Below are positions 7,701-8,711 of a stretch of DNA of 8,711 bases, one piece after another. Every line of letters begins with the position of its first letter. Within the stretch, counting starts at the first letter, position 1. Source of the DNA: Bacteroidia bacterium (lineage in GTDB: Bacteria > Bacteroidota > Bacteroidia > Chitinophagales > Saprospiraceae). The DNA is taken from positions 1 to 8,711 of the forward strand of contig JAUIIF010000158.1 in assembly GCA_030431945.1 (NCBI GenBank). Reading direction: 5' to 3'. The translations under genes and the position numbers were made by a program. A model generated the notes under the pieces. The model had not been told where the DNA came from and ran no database searches. It saw only the letters and a list, made by a program, of their open reading frames with translations.

Positions 7701-7825
7701 TTGTCCAGTCGCTCCTGACCCAGGTGCGCCGTCCGGAAAACGAACCACTGAAGGCGGAGGTAGAGCAGATTCTGGGCAACCACCTGTACCTGCTGCCGGA
7801 CGCCGGCTCGCAGAACCCTGGCTAA
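4718..7825 (+). CDS. DUF2723 family (GT117) multispanning membrane glycosyltransferase-like protein
   Basis: This 1035-residue protein has the hallmarks of the DUF2723/GT117 family, a GT-C fold group related to the animal O-mannosyltransferase TMEM260. Near the N-terminus, after a first membrane helix (about 11-28), comes SLWDCGEF (33-39), whose acidic residues D35 and E38 are the likely catalytic loop, and then VVHPPGAPLF (48-57). About ten hydrophobic segments follow between 75 and 610. The conserved block NQPPNEPRERDYV (548-560) precedes the last membrane helices, and GDNDTYPLWYAQE (646-658) with GIRPDVRVVNLSL opens a soluble C-terminal part of about 400 residues. The membrane region probably uses a lipid-linked sugar and acts on the periplasmic side of the inner membrane; the acceptor is unknown, though protein O-glycosylation is plausible in this phylum. 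Length fits the family (about 1000). It has its own promoter and no co-oriented neighbour, so it is probably monocistronic. Confidence 0.92.
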   Translation: MGKLNRLHHLTGWIVFAVAALVYLLSAERTGSLWDCGEFVLGAYKMQVVHPPGAPLFLLIGRIFAWFGDLLSSDPSMIAYAVNISSGICTAFAAAFVAWITIYLSKMALVGREEPAELTDGQNIAVAIGGLVAGLGTAFSTSVWFSAVEGEVYAMSLFFTCLTAWAMVKWYAKPDEPEADRWLLFALFSAGLSIGVHLLSILTIPAMAIFYYYKKNPVKNSFMGVALAVLAGVAIIVFIQAFVIVGIPTIWQFFEIPLVNSFGLPIHSGTVPTVLLLGGVMYLGLRYAHKHNRAGLQQLLVGFGLLVIAFSTVGVVVIRAGAKTPVNMNNPDNVTSLLPYLNREQYGERSLIYGQTFNASVIATESTPRYGLVDDKYEEGVTTKITPEYSKNDMMLFSRMYDNTQGRVALYKRWMGLDPNQPIPRGRPTQADNIKFLVNYQLGWMYWRYFMWNFSGRQNGEQGFYSWDDSSGNWISGIKFLDEARLGNLDDLPEQAKNDPARNTYFLLPFIFGLLGMFWHAGRRNKEFLALLGLFVITGIGIIIYTNQPPNEPRERDYVLVGSFFTFCIWMGMAVPALYEAAKTFLKQQGVAVAGVAGALVLSAPLLMGFQNWDDHSRAQHAGARDYAANFLESVDPNAVIFTYGDNDTYPLWYAQEVEGIRPDVRVVNLSLIAVDWYIDLLRYKMNDSPPLNLSLSQDKIRGSKRNQIPYLNRNNPEGNPARDQPVSLEAFMNMLAADNPVPLRGGASLEAQYNTTNVGIQVDPRRLAQAPWLQPAGEQPVQRIPVRISNSRLLKDDVAILDIINSNLYDRPIYWAVTCQRNKLMGLEDYLQLEGLGLKLTVTRNPGGDDQLGLIGLGGIDANKTADLILNEWQYGNFDEVDTHISSSYQPAIQSMQLVAMRTMETLVQQGQVDKALQVGDKYFESFPDMNFPFFYQTLLMLQPYFQTGNSERVRPIIMTLARNTADRLDFYDSLTEEQRNLSYSGEIARARAIVQSLLTQVRRPENEPLKAEVEQILGNHLYLLPDAGSQNPG

Positions 7826-7844
7826 GAGTTGTAGGTGCTGTTGG

Positions 7845-7872
7845 TGACTAAGTGCTTGAATGCATGGAGTCA
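7845..7872. repeat. Interrupted inverted repeat after the GT117 gene
   Basis: TGACT (7845-7849) pairs with AGTCA (7868-7872), with an inner TGC/GCA pair around a 6-base loop and symmetric 3-base internal loops. It lies 20 bases after the GT117 stop. No T run follows, so it is only a weak terminator candidate. Confidence 0.35.
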
Positions 7873-7899
7873 TCCCGAATTATGGTCTTGAAGTTCAAT

Positions 7900-7919
7900 T
7901 CGTCGGCCGCGGCGGACGA
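7900..7919. repeat. 20-bp GC-rich near-palindrome in convergent gap
   Basis: TCGTC-G-GCCGCGGC-G-GACGA is symmetric except for one G/G pair. It lies between the convergent GT117 and Crp/Fnr genes and has no adjoining T run. It could fold as a hairpin or act as a dimer-binding site; nothing here decides. Confidence 0.4.
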
Positions 7920-7938
7920 GCGAAAACAAGTGGCTTGT

Positions 7939-7972
7939 TATACCTAAGTTAAACTACTCCGGCTTAGGTATA
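7939..7972. repeat. Perfect 10-bp inverted repeat (TATACCTAAG / CTTAGGTATA)
   Basis: TATACCTAAG (7939-7948) and CTTAGGTATA (7963-7972) are exact reverse complements with a 14-base loop. The AT-rich arms stand out from the GC-rich surroundings. No T run follows on either strand, so it is not a textbook intrinsic terminator, although it lies where both converging genes would end. Confidence 0.6.
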
Positions 7973-7987
7973 TAGTGATGGGCGTCA

Positions 7988-8004
7988 GGCGCGGCCGCAG
8001 GTGC
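7988..8004 (+). repeat. Third copy of the GGCGCGGCCGCAGGTGC element
   Basis: Exact 17-base repeat of 4409-4425, in the same orientation, 35 bases beyond the Crp/Fnr stop codon. Its flanks match the other copies poorly, so the conserved part is the GCACC[T/G]GCGGCCGCGCC core. Confidence 0.7.
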
Positions 8005-8038
8005 CGGGATAAGTTGGAGGGCAAAAGCGGCAGCTGCC

Positions 8039-8711
8039 TCAGGCGCTGGCGAGTTGGTCCATGTCCCGGACCAGCATGCGTTTGCGGTCGAACGTAAGGA
8101 TATTTTGCCGGCGCAGGTCATTGAGAACGGTATTCACGGTTTGCCGGCTTGTGCCCGTCAGGTCGGCAATTTCCTTATGGGTGAGCATATTGCGTACTTC
8201 GCGTTCGTAGCCAACGGCGCGGCCCCTGGTCTCGGCCAGGCTGTGCAGGAACTCCGTTATCCTGCTCCTGCTGGTTTTGAACATCAGGTTTTCCAGGCGT
8301 TGCTCCAGTTTGAGGGTACGGTTGCCGATCAGGCGCATGAAAAACAGTTGTAATTCGGAGCGTTCCCGCAGCATCGCGTTGAGGTCTTCTTTTTCCAGTA
8401 CACACAGGCTGGTGCGTTCGAGGCTGAAGGCAAAATCCCGGCGGTTTCCGTCGTTGATGAGGGCCAGTTCTCCGAATACCTCGCCGGGGGTGAGGATGGC
8501 CTTGGTGACTTCCTTGCCGTCCGCACCGTAGGTGCCGATTTTCACCCTGCCTTCATTGATCAGAAATATCTTGCGGGCGGGTTCTTCCGGGAGGTAAATG
8601 TACTGGTTGGGGTCGAAGCTGAGGTGGTCCTTATTATCGATCATACCCATGCCCACCTTCTTGGGGCAAAAGACGTGCGTCAGGTCAATGTTTTCTACGT
8701 ACCAGAGTTGC
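8039..8711 (-). CDS. Crp/Fnr-family transcriptional regulator (5' end beyond window edge)
   Basis: The stop is at 8039-8041 and the frame stays open to the right edge, giving 223 visible residues. An internal GTG at 8656 and ATGs at 8650 and 8644 could serve as starts, but 18 codons upstream still read as protein (LWYVENIDL...FCPKK) and resemble the N-terminal helix of this family in Bacteroidota, so the true start is probably just outside. Visible residues about 33-115 form the cyclic-nucleotide-type beta roll (YLPEEPARKIFLINEGRVKI, PGEVFGELALINDG); 116-140 is the dimer helix; 176-206 is the helix-turn-helix (LTHKEIADLTGTSRQTVNTV). E81 is in place in FGEL and an Arg pair follows, but the Ser expected after Arg in cAMP-binding Crp is Asp here, so the ligand may differ or be absent. 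No Fnr-type cysteine cluster is seen. It probably acts as a dimeric DNA-binding regulator; targets are unknown. Confidence 0.9.
   Translation of the reverse strand, partial: QLWYVENIDLTHVFCPKKVGMGMIDNKDHLSFDPNQYIYLPEEPARKIFLINEGRVKIGTYGADGKEVTKAILTPGEVFGELALINDGNRRDFAFSLERTSLCVLEKEDLNAMLRERSELQLFFMRLIGNRTLKLEQRLENLMFKTSRSRITEFLHSLAETRGRAVGYEREVRNMLTHKEIADLTGTSRQTVNTVLNDLRRQNILTFDRKRMLVRDMDQLASA

Noticed and set aside
1..8711. CRISPR array, tRNA/rRNA genes, insertion sequence or prophage, toxin-antitoxin or defence system
   Set aside because: No regularly spaced repeats, tRNA- or rRNA-like sequence, transposase, integrase or defence-type domain was seen; the genes are ordinary chromosomal Bacteroidota families.

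Overview
The window looks like chromosomal DNA from a Bacteroidota bacterium, most likely a Saprospiria/Lewinella-type lineage. Three things point there: a DUF2723/GT117 membrane protein of the kind nearly universal in that phylum; signal peptides ending in a small residue before Gln (AYS-Q, SFA-Q); and promoter boxes of the form TAnnTTTG with A-rich leaders and no clear Shine-Dalgarno sites. The species assignment is inference. The DNA is GC-rich except for a T-rich stretch around 1370-1610.

Layout, left to right. The 3' end of a + strand gene resembling the mechanosensitive channel MscL ends at 121. An M42-family metalloaminopeptidase lies on the - strand (137-1249). A 375-base T-rich non-coding stretch follows; it holds a terminator-like hairpin placed just before the start of a small secreted protein with beta-helix character (1625-1957, +). 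That gene ends in an intrinsic terminator and converges with a long - strand gene for a patatin phospholipase fused to a POTRA domain and an Omp85-type barrel (2124-4337). A 380-base divergent promoter region then leads to a 1035-residue GT117/DUF2723 multispanning glycosyltransferase-like protein (4718-7825, +). After a hairpin-rich convergent gap comes the body of a Crp/Fnr-family regulator (-), whose N-terminus runs off the right edge.

These look like separate transcription units, not one operon: strands alternate and most genes have their own promoter-like sequence. Several products act at the envelope (MscL, patatin autotransporter, GT117, small secreted protein), but the sequence shows no shared pathway. 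I do not see a clear new multi-gene system. The least-explained signals are non-coding. One is a GC-rich element with a NotI-type palindromic core (GCACC[T/G]GCGGCCGCGCC), present as an inverted pair between the divergent patatin and GT117 genes and again beside the Crp/Fnr gene. The other is an attenuator-like hairpin in front of the small secreted gene.
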